Origin: an uncultured Mucilaginibacter sp.
Lineage (GTDB): Bacteria; Bacteroidota; Bacteroidia; Sphingobacteriales; Sphingobacteriaceae
Direction of reading: 5' to 3'
Length of the DNA stretch: 64,000 bases
Assembly (NCBI GenBank): GCA_903864275.1
Contig: CAIPFE010000056.1
Span: 81,448 to 145,447, forward strand
Within the stretch, counting starts at the first letter, position 1; each line of letters starts with the position of its first letter. The notes below the pieces were generated by a model that worked only from the letters and a program-made list of their open reading frames with translations, ran no database searches and had not been told where the DNA came from. Positions 17,026 through 25,416 of this stretch are shown piece by piece. Made by a program: the position numbers and the translations under genes.

Positions 17026-18273
17026 ATGCTTGCAGAAATAATTACCATTGGGGATGAGATACTAATCGGCCAAATTGTTGATACTAACTCAGCCTGGATG
17101 GCTGCCAGGCTTAATGATATTGGTATACGCATCAAACAAATTTCGTCGGTATCTGATGACAAACAGCATATCCTCACAGCCCTTGCGGAAGCAACCCGCA
17201 GGGCTGATATTATCCTTATCACTGGCGGCCTTGGCCCGACGAAAGACGATATCACAAAAAAAACAATTGCTGAATATTTTGACGTCAAGCTGGTTGAAAA
17301 TAAAGACGCCCTGGATAACGTGATAGCCATTTTTGCCCGCTATAACAGGCCGTTATTGGAAGTTAACCGATTGCAGGCGCAGGTTCCGGAAAATTGTGAG
17401 GTAATCCTCAATAAAAATGGTACAGCCCCGGGTATGTGGTTTAATGTCGACGGCAAAATTTATATTTCAATGCCCGGTGTCCCCCACGAAATGATGTACA
17501 TGATGGACGATACCGTGTTGCCCAAACTAAAGTCGACCTTAAAACTCCCATTTATCATTCATAAAACTATTTTGACAGTTGGCGAAGGGGAATCGTTTTT
17601 AGCAGAAAGGATTGCTGACATTGAAGACTCGCTGCCTTCCTATATCAAGTTAGCCTATTTACCAAAACTTGGCCAGGTAAGATTGCGCTTAAGCGGATAT
17701 GGCGAAGATGAAATTTTATTAAAAGATAAAGTAAATGAATTTGCGGCTAAGATTGTTGAGCGTGTTGCCAATGTAGTAGCGGCTGAGGAAGACATACCTA
17801 TTGAAAAAGCGATATTGGACTTTATGTCGGGGAAAGGCGTCACCTTATCCCTTGCGGAGAGTTGCACCGGCGGATATATCGCGCATCTGATTACGCAACA
17901 CCCCGGATCATCGAAAGTGTTTTTGGGAGGGGTGGTATCATATTCAAATGGGTTAAAGGAGAGTGTTTTAGGTGTAAAAAATGCAACCCTCGGGCAGTTT
18001 GGCGCGGTAAGCCGGGAAACAGTGATGGAGATGGTTGCAGGGGCGCTGCTGAATTTTAAATCGGACTATGCTGTAGCTGTTACAGGTATCGCAGGCCCCG
18101 ACGGTGGCACGCCTGATAAGCCGGTAGGCACTGTTTGGATTGCTGTAGCAACTATTAACAAAACGGTGGCAAAGAAATTAACATTTGGCAATAAACGCAA
18201 ACAAAACATCGAAAGGAGCGCAATTTCGGCCTTAAGTATGTTGAATACTTTACTGCATGAAAATGGAGAATAA
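17026..18273 (+). CDS. cinA: CinA-family protein (competence/damage-inducible, NMN amidohydrolase-type)
   Basis: The 415-residue two-domain protein has an N-terminal MoCF-like/COG1058 domain (about 1-170; EIITIGDEILIGQIVDTNS, ITGGLGPTKDD) and a C-terminal CinA domain (about 255-415). The latter carries the catalytic SLAESCTGGYIAHLI segment and VTGIAGPDGGTPDKPVGTVW. Such proteins have nicotinamide-nucleotide deamidase and ADP-ribose pyrophosphatase activities. It is in an operon with lptD (3-nt gap) and precedes the E2 gene by 37 nt. Confidence 0.93.
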   Translation: MLAEIITIGDEILIGQIVDTNSAWMAARLNDIGIRIKQISSVSDDKQHILTALAEATRRADIILITGGLGPTKDDITKKTIAEYFDVKLVENKDALDNVIAIFARYNRPLLEVNRLQAQVPENCEVILNKNGTAPGMWFNVDGKIYISMPGVPHEMMYMMDDTVLPKLKSTLKLPFIIHKTILTVGEGESFLAERIADIEDSLPSYIKLAYLPKLGQVRLRLSGYGEDEILLKDKVNEFAAKIVERVANVVAAEEDIPIEKAILDFMSGKGVTLSLAESCTGGYIAHLITQHPGSSKVFLGGVVSYSNGLKESVLGVKNATLGQFGAVSRETVMEMVAGALLNFKSDYAVAVTGIAGPDGGTPDKPVGTVWIAVATINKTVAKKLTFGNKRKQNIERSAISALSMLNTLLHENGE

Positions 18274-18310
18274 CAACAAAATCAGCTAATTTTGACCACT
18301 ACGATAAATA

Positions 18311-20074
18311 TTGTCTATGGCCAAATATAAACTGCTGCTGCCAAAAATGGGGGAAAGTGTTGCGGAGGCAACTGTAATCAGATGGACCAAAAAGCCGGGG
18401 GATTATATTGAGGCCGACGAAACGGTAATGGAAATCGCTACGGATAAAGTGGATTCGGATGTCCCATCACCAGTAGCCGGAACACTTATTGAGCAGCTTT
18501 GTAACGACAATGACGTTATACAGGTGGGCGCCGTTATTGCGGTCATTGAAACTGCCGACCCGGAGGAGATCATAGCTGCTAATACGACCACATCCGTTCA
18601 TCTCCCGGTTCAGGAGGATAAGCTTGTAACCGATGAAGTTCCGTCGCCGGTTGAAGAAATACAACAGATGGAGCAGGAAACCCCTGCGCCAGTTGATGAA
18701 GCGCCGGAACCGGAGGCTTTTGCCGAAACATCCGAACCCGAACCTGTAGTTGAAACAGCCGTCCCTGAAATAGAAAAAGCCGAAGAAAAGCAGCCTGTAT
18801 TTGCTTATCAGCGTGAGGAACTGTCACAACCGGTGCCTTATACCGAACAGCTTGAACAATCTCAGCCTGCCACAGAAGATACTTTAAAGAATTCTTTGCG
18901 GTTTTATTCGCCTTTAGTTAAAAATATAGCGGCACAGGAAGGTATCAGCAACGCCGAGCTGGAAAAAATTCCGGGTACAGGCGCAGAAGGCCGTTTAACA
19001 AAGGACGACTTATTGAATTATATCCAAAACAGGTACCAGTCTGCAACTGCCATACAGGATGACGTAAGCGAAGTTAACGAAGCTGCCGGCAGGGGTTCTT
19101 TTGAGCCTTCAAATATAGCAGAAACGTTAGCGTTAGCATCTGAACCTGTTATTGATACACTGGTGCAGGAGCCGACGGCTGAAATTGCAGAACCAATCGT
19201 TGAAACACCACAACCTGAGCAGGTGTCTGAAACACCAGAACCGGACCTTGTTGCAGAAACAACAAAACCGGCTGATGAGGCACCAGAGCCTGAACCGGTT
19301 ATAGAGAAGACGCAGCCAGAGCCAGCCAAACAGGAGCCCGTTGCAAGAGGCACATCCTTTTCAGGAGGGGATGAGATCATCGAAATGGATAGGATGGGCC
19401 GCTTAATTGCCGAGCATATGGTAATGAGCAAGCATACCTCTCCTCATGTTACTTCGTTTGTCGAGGCCGATGTGACAAACCTCGTTTTATGGCGCGAAAA
19501 GATCAAGAATAGTTTCGAAAAACGCGAAGGCGAGAAAATCACCTTCACGCCAATTTTTATAGAGGCTGTTGTACGGGCAATAAAAGATATGCCAATGATC
19601 AACATTCAGGTTAATGGCACACAGATCATAAAAAAGAAAGATATCAATATCAGCATGGCTACCGCATTACCAAGCGGGAACTTGATCGTCCCGGTTATTA
19701 AAAGGGCAGACGAGTTAAGCCTGATCGGCCTTACCAAAGCTGTAAATGACCTGGCCAACCGGGCCCGTACCAATAAACTTAAACCTGATGATGTGCAGGG
19801 CGGCACATTCACTATAACGAATGTTGGTTCGTTCGGCAATGTGATGGGGACACCTATAATAAACCAGCCACAGGTAGCTATTCTAGCGGTAGGGGCCATT
19901 AAGAAAAAACCGGCCGTGATAGAAACATTACAGGGCGATATGATAGGTATCCGGCACATGATGTTTTTGTCCTTATCCTACGATCACCGCGTTGTTAACG
20001 GCGCAATGGGTGGCTCATTCGTACGGCGTGTTGCCGATTATCTTGAAAATTGGGATCCCGGAAGAGAAATTTAG
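18311..20074 (+). CDS. 2-oxoacid dehydrogenase E2, dihydrolipoamide acyltransferase
   Basis: The 587-residue protein has one lipoyl domain (1-80) with lipoyl-Lys46 in EIATDKVDSD. A Pro/Glu-rich linker (about 110-190), an E3/E1-binding domain (about 197-240; RFYSPLVKNIAAQEGIS), a second and unusually long Pro/Glu-rich linker (about 265-350) and the catalytic domain (about 355-587) follow. The active-site motif reads DHRVVNG: His559 is present, but the usual Asp of HxxxDG is Asn563. It would transfer acyl groups to CoA, probably from branched-chain or pyruvate substrates; E1 and E3 are not nearby. The start could be Met1 or Met3. Confidence 0.9.
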   Translation: MSMAKYKLLLPKMGESVAEATVIRWTKKPGDYIEADETVMEIATDKVDSDVPSPVAGTLIEQLCNDNDVIQVGAVIAVIETADPEEIIAANTTTSVHLPVQEDKLVTDEVPSPVEEIQQMEQETPAPVDEAPEPEAFAETSEPEPVVETAVPEIEKAEEKQPVFAYQREELSQPVPYTEQLEQSQPATEDTLKNSLRFYSPLVKNIAAQEGISNAELEKIPGTGAEGRLTKDDLLNYIQNRYQSATAIQDDVSEVNEAAGRGSFEPSNIAETLALASEPVIDTLVQEPTAEIAEPIVETPQPEQVSETPEPDLVAETTKPADEAPEPEPVIEKTQPEPAKQEPVARGTSFSGGDEIIEMDRMGRLIAEHMVMSKHTSPHVTSFVEADVTNLVLWREKIKNSFEKREGEKITFTPIFIEAVVRAIKDMPMINIQVNGTQIIKKKDINISMATALPSGNLIVPVIKRADELSLIGLTKAVNDLANRARTNKLKPDDVQGGTFTITNVGSFGNVMGTPIINQPQVAILAVGAIKKKPAVIETLQGDMIGIRHMMFLSLSYDHRVVNGAMGGSFVRRVADYLENWDPGREI

Positions 20075-20109
20075 ACCAGCGCGCGCTGGTTTGCATTTAG
20101 CATTTTGAG

Positions 20110-20140
20110 ACCTGCTTTTATTGATAAAGCAGGTTTTTTA
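20110..20140 (+). terminator. Rho-independent terminator after E2
   Basis: A perfect 9-bp stem acctgcttt / aaagcaggt (20110-20118, 20126-20134) encloses a 7-nt loop and is followed by six Ts. Just upstream, starting right after the stop codon, is the perfect 16-bp palindrome accagcgcgcgctggt (20075-20090). Confidence 0.9.
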
Positions 20141-20253
20141 TTTTTTATAATGCACCAATAATATTCCCGAAAACTTAGCGATCTGCACCTTGAATTAATT
20201 TGTTCGAACATGTACAAGCTGTGAATTGCTTTTTATTTTACTAACTCTGATTT

Positions 20254-20775
20254 TTGATGATGCAGCACCGCCTGCATATTTTCAATCAACCACTTATTGT
20301 GAAAGAAGAAGTCAAAAAGAAAAAAATATTTAGCTGGATATTATTTACTGCTTTGCTTACCGGGGTTGTTGATATCCTGTTTGCATTCATCATTAATTAC
20401 GAAATTCCGGAGGTTATTATATTAAGATTCATTGCAAGCGGGCTATTTGGAAGCTTAGCCTTCAGTGCCGGTACAGAAATGGTTTATTACGGCTTGTTGA
20501 TCCATTTTTGTATTGCCATGGCATGGACAAGTATTTTTTTCCTGCTTTACCCCAAATTTTCAGGCATATTAAAATCAAGGATTGTTTTGATAATTGTTAC
20601 AGGCATCGTTATCTGGCTGGTAATGAGCCTGGCAATAATACCTTTAAGCCGCACACCGTCAAATAAGTTTCATCTTACGGGCATTATACTAAATATGGCA
20701 GCTTTAATCCTTGCCTACGGCCTACCATTTACCATCATTGCGGGCAAATTTTACAATAACACTTCTTCAAACTAA
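20254..20775 (+). CDS. Four-helix integral membrane protein, unknown function
   Basis: The 173-residue protein has four predicted membrane helices (about 25-45, 60-95, 100-125, 140-165) after a basic N-terminal tail with VKKKKIF. Overall it resembles small YagU/DUF1440-type inner-membrane proteins, but I see no diagnostic motif. A conserved-looking HFCIAMAWTSIFFLLYP segment lies in helix 3. The start is uncertain because the gene opens ATG ATG. It ends 4 nt before the next membrane-protein gene, so the two are co-transcribed. Confidence 0.7.
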   Translation: MMMQHRLHIFNQPLIVKEEVKKKKIFSWILFTALLTGVVDILFAFIINYEIPEVIILRFIASGLFGSLAFSAGTEMVYYGLLIHFCIAMAWTSIFFLLYPKFSGILKSRIVLIIVTGIVIWLVMSLAIIPLSRTPSNKFHLTGIILNMAALILAYGLPFTIIAGKFYNNTSSN

Positions 20776-20779
20776 ATCA

Positions 20780-21589
20780 ATGGAAATACTAATTAAACTG
20801 GCGCGGATATCTTATGGCATTATGATAGCCGGCCTGGGCGTTCAGCAAATTTTTTACAAGGATTTTCGTCCTGTTATATTGCCGCCCTGGCATTTCTCAT
20901 TCCCGGGCTTTGCCCTTTTCGTTTACTTTGTAAGTGCTATTTTGATTGCCGCAGGAATTGCCATTGCCCTGGATAGAAAAGCAAAGACAATATCGCTTAT
21001 TTTAGGGGCAATCTTTCTTTTATTGTTTCTTTTCTGCCAGGTCCCTTACGAACTGATCGCCGACCCGTATTATATGCATCTCGGCGTATGGACCTCTGCT
21101 CAAAAGGAGTTGGTATTATCGGGAGGAGCTTTTGTTGTGGCAGGATCTTTTCATACCGGGAACGAAAACAGGCAAAACGAATCATCTTTGATCAGGTTAT
21201 TAGAGAAGATCGTTCCTTTTGGCAGCGTTTTTATGTGTATAACAATGATCTGTTTCGGTATCGACCATTTTTTGTATGCAGAAGGTGTATCAACGCTTGT
21301 CCCGGCGTGGATGCCCGGCCATATGTTCTGGACTTATTTTGCGGGTGTTGCTCTCATTGGTTCCGGCATAACCATCATTTTGAGGATAAGGCTAAAATTA
21401 AGCGCCTTATTGCTCGCCTTAATGATCATTATTTGGCTTTTAATATTGCATATACCCAGGGCGGTAGCTGATCCCTACTCGCTTCAGGGGAACGAGGTAT
21501 CAAGCGTGTTCGAAGCTTTTGGATTTAGCGGGATTGCCTATCTTATCGCCTATGGCTATCACACAAAAAGGGCAATGAAAAAGATCTGA
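20780..21589 (+). CDS. Eight-helix DoxX-like membrane protein with internal duplication
   Basis: An upstream in-frame ATG at 20711 lies inside the previous gene, so ATG 20780 (MEILIKLARISYG) is taken, giving 269 residues. The protein shows two related halves. The first opens ISYGIMIAGLGVQQIFYKDF and the second FGSVFMCITMICFGIDHFLY; each has four helices, and each has a hydrophobic helix followed by an ADPY motif (LIADPYYMHLG; AVADPYSLQG). That pattern indicates a tandem duplication of a DoxX-like four-helix unit. Function is unknown. Its stop codon is back-to-back with that of the convergent gene. Confidence 0.75.
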   Translation: MEILIKLARISYGIMIAGLGVQQIFYKDFRPVILPPWHFSFPGFALFVYFVSAILIAAGIAIALDRKAKTISLILGAIFLLLFLFCQVPYELIADPYYMHLGVWTSAQKELVLSGGAFVVAGSFHTGNENRQNESSLIRLLEKIVPFGSVFMCITMICFGIDHFLYAEGVSTLVPAWMPGHMFWTYFAGVALIGSGITIILRIRLKLSALLLALMIIIWLLILHIPRAVADPYSLQGNEVSSVFEAFGFSGIAYLIAYGYHTKRAMKKI

Positions 21590-22771
21590 TCAGGGCGCCG
21601 TTTCCACCATGTACCCTTTATCCTGTTCAAATTTCCTCGTTAATGTCTCATAAATTATCTTAAACCAGATCAGTACGCATGGAAGCGCCTTTAGTTTATA
21701 AGGGATCACATAGTTTACCCTTATATACCTCGGAAAAAGGTCGGAAGGGGAAAAGACAGTGATAATAATTGCAAAGGCCAGCAAACTGATTTCGAACCAA
21801 GTAACCGGCCTTTCGAGGTTCATAAACCAGATCCCAACCCCGGCAATTGCTATGATATAGGTCGGGGACTCTGAAGAACTGCTGAAAATTATGACAAAGA
21901 TAAGCGTAGATGCCAGCAACAACAACTGGTAGGGCACCACCTCGTAAAATCTAACCCTTGTATACCATAGAGCAAACAGTAAAATACCGGGCACCAGGAC
22001 TGTGATATTTGATAATTGCCTGTAATTAAATACATTACGAATAAGCCCCATCAACGAAATATCCTGCAGGCTGGGGCCGCCCATATTATTCAGGTTCTTT
22101 GTCAGCAAATCGCCATACCAATCGTGGTAGGTTTGTATAATATAAGACGGGGACGAGATAAACATCGGCAATACGAACAATACAACCGACCAAAACAAAA
22201 GGCCCAAAATAAATTTCAGTTTATCTTTTGAAAGGAAAAAGAATGCCAGCCCGACAATGCCATACAGCTTAATAAATGTCCCTAAAACGATCACAAAGGC
22301 GGCCCAAAAATCTTTCTTATCCCGGATAAATACGAAGCTCAATATAATTAATCCACCTATTAACGGATTTATCTCAACGTTAGAAGAAGATGTCATAAGT
22401 TCATGGGCGCAGATGAGCAAAATGATAACATATTGATTCTCTTTTAAAGGCAATAATTTTATAGCCAGGGACAAAACCCAGGCGTTGAACATCACCCAAA
22501 GTATCACACCCAAACCATCAGGCAATAAAGCAAAAGGGGCCATCAACAAGGCGAAGACAGGACCATAATGATTGAGGTCCTTGAACTGCTGTTGATAACC
22601 GAATATGGTATGCTGGTGTATTACATTTATAAAATTGTACTTGTAAACAAAGTAGTTATTATGGATATGATTAACGATAACGCTTTTAACAACAGCGAAT
22701 AAACTCAGGCCAAAATATAAGGTAAATACAAGGGGTTTGTTATAAACAAGTTTGGTGAGTTTTGACATCAA
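21590..22771 (-). CDS. Multi-pass membrane glycosyltransferase, GT87/DUF2029-like
   Basis: The 393-residue protein has about ten hydrophobic segments. The early loop FGYQQQFKDLNHYGPVFALLMAPFA carries the YGP motif seen in GT87-type polyprenyl-phosphate-dependent mannosyltransferases. The NVEINPLIGGLIILSFVF and GTFIKLYGIVGLAFFFL blocks are also GT87-like. It would transfer a sugar from a lipid carrier on the periplasmic side; donor and acceptor are unknown. Its TGA stop and the convergent gene's TGA abut as the palindrome TGATCA (21587-21592), leaving no intergenic space. Confidence 0.75.
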   Translation of the reverse strand: MMSKLTKLVYNKPLVFTLYFGLSLFAVVKSVIVNHIHNNYFVYKYNFINVIHQHTIFGYQQQFKDLNHYGPVFALLMAPFALLPDGLGVILWVMFNAWVLSLAIKLLPLKENQYVIILLICAHELMTSSSNVEINPLIGGLIILSFVFIRDKKDFWAAFVIVLGTFIKLYGIVGLAFFFLSKDKLKFILGLLFWSVVLFVLPMFISSPSYIIQTYHDWYGDLLTKNLNNMGGPSLQDISLMGLIRNVFNYRQLSNITVLVPGILLFALWYTRVRFYEVVPYQLLLLASTLIFVIIFSSSSESPTYIIAIAGVGIWFMNLERPVTWFEISLLAFAIIITVFSPSDLFPRYIRVNYVIPYKLKALPCVLIWFKIIYETLTRKFEQDKGYMVETAP

Positions 22772-22863
22772 TTGTACAACAGGTGAGCCGCAAATATAGT
22801 AAACAGGTTATGAAGAATTTATGCCCGCAACGGAGGACTCTGTCAAAATTGTCTTAATAAATT

Positions 22864-22884
22864 AAAAAGGCCCCATAAAGAGCC
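22864..22884 (-). terminator. Rho-independent terminator of the metY-metX-hom unit
   Basis: Read on the minus strand, the stem ggctc / gggcc (one G-U pair) with a short tttat loop is followed by five Ts. It lies 30 nt after the hom stop codon. Confidence 0.6.
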
Positions 22885-22914
22885 AATCGAAAAAAACTAA
22901 ATAAACACAAAATA

Positions 22915-24150
22915 TCAATAAGCTTCTGCCGCGTGTTTTACTTCGGGCGCCAAATTTACGCCGGCAAGCTGGTCGGCAAAGGCGACGAAAGCTTTGTTGT
23001 TTTCAATAAGGTGCTGGTTATCTATCAAGTTTTGCAGGTTGATCTTACCGATCACAAATTTATAGCTGCCTGAATAATAACGTTCATGGATATGTGTAAA
23101 GTTCAAAGCTTCAACCAGGCTCTCATACTCATACCGCACGTAAATGTTCAGTTCAATATCGTTGGTAAACTTAAGATTGGCACGTTCCTTAGCCTTTTTA
23201 TATTCATATTGATAATCATAACGTAATGCCGCAATATCAGACAAAACAGCCGACCCTGTAGGATGCCCGCCTGCGCCTTTACCAAAAAAGAATTGCTGGT
23301 CGGCAAATGCGGCTTGCACTATTACGCCGTTGTATTCGTATTCCACATTGTATAAAAATTCTTTTTCGTTTACAAACTTTGGCAATACAAATAAGGCAAC
23401 GTGACGATCGTCCAGCTCTTTCGCAACCGGCACAAGCTTGATTTTTAAATTCTTTTCCCTGGCATATTGCAAGTCGTGGGCCGACAGGTTTTGTATACCC
23501 AGATTAAACACTTCATCGGGCTGCACAATTACCCCGTATGCATGGGCAGCGGCAATTACCAGTTTGTATTTGGCATCAAAACCGCCAACATCACTTGTCG
23601 GGTCGGTCTCCGCAAAACCAAGCTCCTGGGCCTGCTTTAAGGCGGTATCATAATCCATATTTTCGTTAAACCCTTTCGAAAGTATGTAGTTTGACGAGCC
23701 ATTAAAGATGCCGCTTATGGAGTGCAGCAGTTCATTGTCATAATACTCTTCCAGGTTACGGATAATAGGGATACTGCCGCAAACCGCGCCTTCGTACAGC
23801 AACGAGGTTCCGTGCTTGTGTTGTAGTTCGATAAGTTCACTCAAATAAAGCGCGATCATTTTTTTGCTGGCTGATACCACATTTTTACCAGAGCTTAAGG
23901 CCCTCGATACTATTTCAAATGCAGCATCAGTATCATTTATCAATTCAACAATGGTATTTATATCGGGGTTGTCGAGCAGTTCATCCCTTTCAGTAGTAAA
24001 TAAATGGGCGGGGAGGGAGCGTTGTTTATTAATATCCTTTATGGCGATTTTGACTATCTCCAGGTTTAAATTTTTGGTTTTTATAATATCACACAACCCC
24101 TGGCCAACCACGCCAAAACCAAACAGACCTATATTTAATTTTTTACTCAT
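22915..24150 (-). CDS. hom: Homoserine dehydrogenase
   Basis: The 411-residue monofunctional enzyme reduces aspartate semialdehyde to homoserine. The NAD(P)-binding motif is GLFGFGVVGQGL (about 8-19). The catalytic block is YEGAVCGSIPIIRNLEEYYDNE and GIFNGSSNYIL, and the TDPTSDVGGFDAKYKL signature is intact. The C-terminal 60 residues may form a small ACT-like extension. It is the last gene of a minus-strand methionine operon: its ATG overlaps the metX stop by one base (TAATG). Regulation is presumably by the SAM-I riboswitch ahead of metY. Confidence 0.95.
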   Translation of the reverse strand: MSKKLNIGLFGFGVVGQGLCDIIKTKNLNLEIVKIAIKDINKQRSLPAHLFTTERDELLDNPDINTIVELINDTDAAFEIVSRALSSGKNVVSASKKMIALYLSELIELQHKHGTSLLYEGAVCGSIPIIRNLEEYYDNELLHSISGIFNGSSNYILSKGFNENMDYDTALKQAQELGFAETDPTSDVGGFDAKYKLVIAAAHAYGVIVQPDEVFNLGIQNLSAHDLQYAREKNLKIKLVPVAKELDDRHVALFVLPKFVNEKEFLYNVEYEYNGVIVQAAFADQQFFFGKGAGGHPTGSAVLSDIAALRYDYQYEYKKAKERANLKFTNDIELNIYVRYEYESLVEALNFTHIHERYYSGSYKFVIGKINLQNLIDNQHLIENNKAFVAFADQLAGVNLAPEVKHAAEAY

Positions 24151-25205
24151 TACGCAGTGCGTTGCAATTCAATTATTTTCCCCTTCACATCAGTTTTAAA
24201 AAATGATGTAATGATGTTGGTTAATGCTTCTGTTTCAATTAAAAAGCCGTCGTGCCCGTAAAATGAATCAATTTCGGCAAGGGCCGATTTTGGGATATGA
24301 TTAAACAGGTATTGCTGTTCTTCTATCGGAAACAAAACATCCGATTTTATGCCGATAACCAGCGTGCGGGCTTTTATCAGGCTTAAAGCCTTTTCAATCC
24401 CACTCCTGCCGCGGCCCACGTTATGCGAGTCCATGCTTTTTGACAAGTACCAGTAGCTGTAAGCATTAAACCTGTTCACCAGTTTCTCGCCCTGGTAATT
24501 TTGGTAGGAGGAAGCTTTGTAATCGTCGACAAGATTATCCTTTTCTTCCTGCTGGGTAATGGAATAAGTCTTGTAATTACGGTAGGAGAGTAGCGCAATA
24601 CTTCGCGCAGCCTTTAATCCTTTTTGACCGCCGTTAGCTGAACCGGAATAAAAAGTACTATCGGCACTAATGGCAAGCCGCTGTGATTCGTTAAACGCGA
24701 TGCCCCATGGAGAATGCTTCGCGTTGGTAGCTACCAGGATCAGGTTTTTAATGCGTTCCGGCTCCATTATTCCCCATTCAATAACCTGCTGGCCACCGAG
24801 CGAACCGCCAATAAGTATCTCAATATTTTCAATTTGCAGGTATTTAGCCAATAATTGATGGGCATTAACAATATCCCTTACTGTAAATTGCGGGAATGAC
24901 AAATAATACGCTTGTCCGGTAACCGGATTTGTACTTAAAGGGTTGCTGCTGCCATAAGGTGACCCAAGGATATTGGCGCAAACTATAAAATAATCATCCG
25001 GATTAAAATAATCGTTATCACCGAATAGACCTTTCCACCAATCAAAAACATCCGAGTTTGCGGTGAGGGCATGGCATACCCACACCACATTATCCCGGTT
25101 TTTATTTAACCTTCCATAAGTGTTGAAGCCTATTTCGAGTTCTGCTAATTGTTCCCCCGATTCCAACTTAAATGGACTATTGTATTTATATATTTCTGTA
25201 CTCAT
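24150..25205 (-). CDS. metX: Homoserine O-acetyltransferase
   Basis: The 351-residue alpha/beta-hydrolase-fold enzyme acetylates homoserine, the committed step to methionine. The nucleophile motif is LIGGSLGGQQ (Ser135). The catalytic Asp and His are expected in VIGIKSDVLFP and in FYGHDGFLIE near the C-terminus. It also has the NILGSPYGSSNP block (family NxxGS-x-GxT/S). The chain is short of the GS...S extra domain. The gene lies between metY and hom, overlapping hom by one base; the gap to metY (211 bp) is filled by two repeat hairpins. Confidence 0.93.
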   Translation of the reverse strand: MSTEIYKYNSPFKLESGEQLAELEIGFNTYGRLNKNRDNVVWVCHALTANSDVFDWWKGLFGDNDYFNPDDYFIVCANILGSPYGSSNPLSTNPVTGQAYYLSFPQFTVRDIVNAHQLLAKYLQIENIEILIGGSLGGQQVIEWGIMEPERIKNLILVATNAKHSPWGIAFNESQRLAISADSTFYSGSANGGQKGLKAARSIALLSYRNYKTYSITQQEEKDNLVDDYKASSYQNYQGEKLVNRFNAYSYWYLSKSMDSHNVGRGRSGIEKALSLIKARTLVIGIKSDVLFPIEEQQYLFNHIPKSALAEIDSFYGHDGFLIETEALTNIITSFFKTDVKGKIIELQRTA

Positions 25206-25213
25206 TTCTTTTT

Positions 25214-25383
25214 GTCATTAGTCATTGGGCATTAGTCATTGTTTTATCTGATACCTTCTGAATAACTAATCATTTATTAAATTTTAACACGGAGATGCAG
25301 AGAAGGCGCAAAGCGCACCGAGTTCTCATTCAACGTTTTTCTGCTCTGCGCCCACTGCGTGTTCTCCGTGCCCTCCGTGTTAA
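25214..25383. repeat. Two adjacent word-repeat hairpins inside the met operon
   Basis: The first has gtcattagtcattg words (25214-25241) facing aataactaatcattta (25261-25276). The second has aacacggagatgcagagaag and on (25286-25322) facing ctctgcgcccactgcgtgtt and on (25344-25383), pairing CACGGAG and GCGC words across a 21-nt loop. It separates metY from metX on the same transcript. Confidence 0.88.
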
Positions 25384-25416
25384 AAAAATCAACCATACCT
25401 TCTCTAATCACTAACC

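Noticed and set aside
19018..19431. Minus-strand reading frame of 137 codons inside the E2 gene
   Set aside because: It mirrors the low-complexity Pro/Glu linker of E2 and has no independent support.
20711..20779. Longer form of the DoxX-like gene from 20711
   Set aside because: It overlaps the previous gene by 65 bp and adds a polar N-terminus absent from the second half of the protein.
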